This document shows, one piece after another, positions 62,679-64,000 of a DNA stretch of 64,000 nt. The translations under genes were made by a program, and so were the position numbers. Every line of letters starts with the position of its first letter. Position 1 is the first letter of the stretch. The notes under the pieces are model-generated. The model had not been told where the DNA came from, made no database searches, and saw only the letters and a program-made list of their open reading frames with translations. Origin of the DNA: JABFWF01 sp035539135 (GTDB lineage: Bacteria; Pseudomonadota; Gammaproteobacteria; Xanthomonadales; Xanthomonadaceae). The stretch covers positions 62,001 through 126,000 of the forward strand of contig DATLJD010000008.1 in the NCBI GenBank assembly GCA_035539135.1, written 5' to 3'.

Positions 62679-64000
62679 ATGAACGCACCCCCCGCTTCGT
62701 CCGCGCGCGCGCATCCCTGGCGCGCCCTGTTGGGCCTCGTGATCGTCCTGCTCGGCCTGGCCCTGGCGATCGGCGGCGCGATGCTGGTCGCCGCCGGCGG
62801 CTCCTGGTACTACCTGCCGGCGGGCATCGCGCTGACCGTGTCGGGCGTGCTGCTGATGCGCGGGCGGATGGCCGGCGCGTGGTGGTACTGGGCGGTGCTG
62901 GTCGCGACCGCGCTGTGGTCGGCATGGGAAAGCGGGCTGGATTACTGGCGCTGGGTGCCGCGGCTCGGCCTGTTCGTACTGCTGGGCATCCTCGTCGCGC
63001 TGGTGCAGCCGCGCCTGGCGGACGGCCCGTCGCGCGGGCGCTCATGGGCGCTGGCGGCGGTGCTCGGCGTAGTGTTCCTGGCCGCGTTCGCGCTCGCCTT
63101 CGCGCCGTACGGCGTGACCGGGCCGAGCGGTCCGCTGCCGCAGGCGCGCGCGGCGGCGGGCGCGTCGTCGCTGACGCCGCAGGCCGACGCGGACTGGGTC
63201 GCCTACGGCCGCGGCTACGATGCGCTGCGCTATTCGCCGCTCGCGCAGATCGACCGCGGCAACGTGCGCACGCTGGAACGCGCCTGGACCTATCGCACGG
63301 GCGACCTGCCGGAACATCGCTGGGGCGCGGAAACGACGCCGCTGAAAGTCGGCGACGCACTCTACCTGTGCAGCGCGCGCAACATCCTGATCGCGCTCGA
63401 CGCACGCACCGGCCGCGAACGCTGGCGTTACGACCCAAAGGTGCCCGACGCCAACATCCCGTACACGGCCGCCTGCCGCGGCGTGAGCTACTACGCGCTG
63501 CCCGCCGCGCCCGCGCAGCCCGCCGCGACGGCGGCGACTGCCGGGAACGCATCGAATGCAGCAGTGACAACCGCGCCGCCCGCGCCCGGCAGCGCGCAGA
63601 CCGCGGGCACGCCGGCGGGCGCGAACGCCGACTGCCGCGCGCGCATCATCGAAGGCACGCTCGACGGCCGCCTGGTCGCGGTGGACGCGGCCAGCGGCCG
63701 GCCGTGCGCCGGCTTCGGGCGCGGCGGCCAGGTCGACATCACCGTCGGCATGGGCGAAGTCTCGCCGGCCATGGTGTCGATCACCTCGGCGCCGACCATC
63801 GTGCGCGGCGTCGTCGTCACCGGCCACCAGGTGCTCGACGGCCAGCGCCGCTGGGCGCCGTCCGGCGTGATCCAAGGCTACGACGCGGTCACCGGCGAAC
63901 TGCGCTGGGCGTGGGACATGAAGCATCCGGACTGGAGCGGCCGCCCGCCGCAGGGACAGGCCTGGGCACGCGGCACGCCCAACATGTGGACCACCGCCAG
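62679..64000 (+). CDS. gcd: Membrane-bound PQQ glucose dehydrogenase, 5' part
   Basis: The first 440 residues of a quinoprotein glucose dehydrogenase, cut by the window end. Residues ~1-145 form five membrane helices for ubiquinone binding (AWWYWAVLVATALWSAWESG, YWRWVPRLGLFVLLGIL), then the periplasmic PQQ propeller begins: DWVAYGRGYDALRYSPLAQI, WGAETTPLKVGDALYLCSAR and ALDARTGRERWRYDPKVPDA. After RGVSYY an Ala/Pro/Thr-rich insert of about 45 residues interrupts the first blades before CRARIIEGTLDGRLVAVDA. It oxidises glucose to gluconolactone in the periplasm by family; related polyol dehydrogenases are possible. Confidence 0.9.
   Translation, partial: MNAPPASSARAHPWRALLGLVIVLLGLALAIGGAMLVAAGGSWYYLPAGIALTVSGVLLMRGRMAGAWWYWAVLVATALWSAWESGLDYWRWVPRLGLFVLLGILVALVQPRLADGPSRGRSWALAAVLGVVFLAAFALAFAPYGVTGPSGPLPQARAAAGASSLTPQADADWVAYGRGYDALRYSPLAQIDRGNVRTLERAWTYRTGDLPEHRWGAETTPLKVGDALYLCSARNILIALDARTGRERWRYDPKVPDANIPYTAACRGVSYYALPAAPAQPAATAATAGNASNAAVTTAPPAPGSAQTAGTPAGANADCRARIIEGTLDGRLVAVDAASGRPCAGFGRGGQVDITVGMGEVSPAMVSITSAPTIVRGVVVTGHQVLDGQRRWAPSGVIQGYDAVTGELRWAWDMKHPDWSGRPPQGQAWARGTPNMWTTA

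Noticed and set aside
62679..64000. gcd as a pseudogene because no stop is found
   Set aside because: The frame runs into the window end; no frameshift or stop was seen in 440 codons.

Overview
The window is a stretch of very GC-rich chromosome (about 70 % G+C by eye) with dense, mostly housekeeping genes on both strands. Gene content and order point to a gammaproteobacterium of the Lysobacteraceae/Xanthomonadaceae (Lysobacter, Luteimonas or Xanthomonas type): def-fmt-rsmB facing a LysM protein-dprA-smg-topA-tsaC block, a LytS/LytTR pair next to hemC (the algZ-algR-hemC order), tRNA-Ile(CAU) beside rpoD, plant-type gshA, and CCTCTCCCGC-type palindromic repeats between genes. No phage, IS element, CRISPR array or resistance island was seen.

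Layout. 1-7.2 kb: coaX (cut by the window edge), birA, mtfA, phoPQ with a PepSY protein, an arginine-deiminase-fold hydrolase and dusA. 7.2-14 kb: a run of small envelope and secreted proteins (CopD-like, GFA-type zinc protein, NlpE-like lipoprotein, two EF-hand proteins), a HAD hydrolase and a RES-domain protein. 14-24 kb: patatin plus WYL regulator, ybjQ, hemC, an AlgZ/AlgR-type system, a carboxylesterase, a cysteine-bearing regulator with a three-repeat secreted protein, and a periplasmic ATP-dependent DNA ligase. 23-34.6 kb: tRNA-Ile2, three small genes, rpoD, dtd, an envelope block (LpxL-like acyltransferase, two glycosyltransferases, ArnT-like protein), then rsmB-fmt-def. 34.7-43.8 kb: LysM protein, dprA, smg, an RDD-pilin fusion, topA, tsaC and two DUF4124-like proteins. 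44-47.4 kb: gshA, adhC and fghA. 47.4-54.8 kb: an ATP pyrophosphatase, DegV, a pair of amidohydrolases, DUF924, a three-domain glutaredoxin and a polysaccharide deacetylase. 55-64 kb: DUF3667, DUF4286, priA behind a region with DnaA boxes, ChaB, a second LytS/LytTR pair and a truncated PQQ glucose dehydrogenase.

How the genes work together. Several blocks are coherent: translation and tRNA quality (dtd, fmt, def, rsmB, dusA, tsaC, tRNA-Ile2), DNA maintenance (topA, priA, dprA, periplasmic ligase), glutathione-linked formaldehyde removal (gshA-adhC-fghA), and envelope or surface modification (phoPQ, LpxL-like, ArnT-like, two glycosyltransferases, deacetylase, two LytTR systems). Nine genes carry a -10-like hexamer ending exactly 6 nt before the start codon, which suggests that leaderless mRNAs are common here. 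The least explained loci are the RDD-pilin fusion, the 56-residue-repeat secreted protein with its regulator, the amidohydrolase pair with one degenerate partner, and the DnaA-box region upstream of priA. All family calls were made by reading the translated sequences; no database search was possible.
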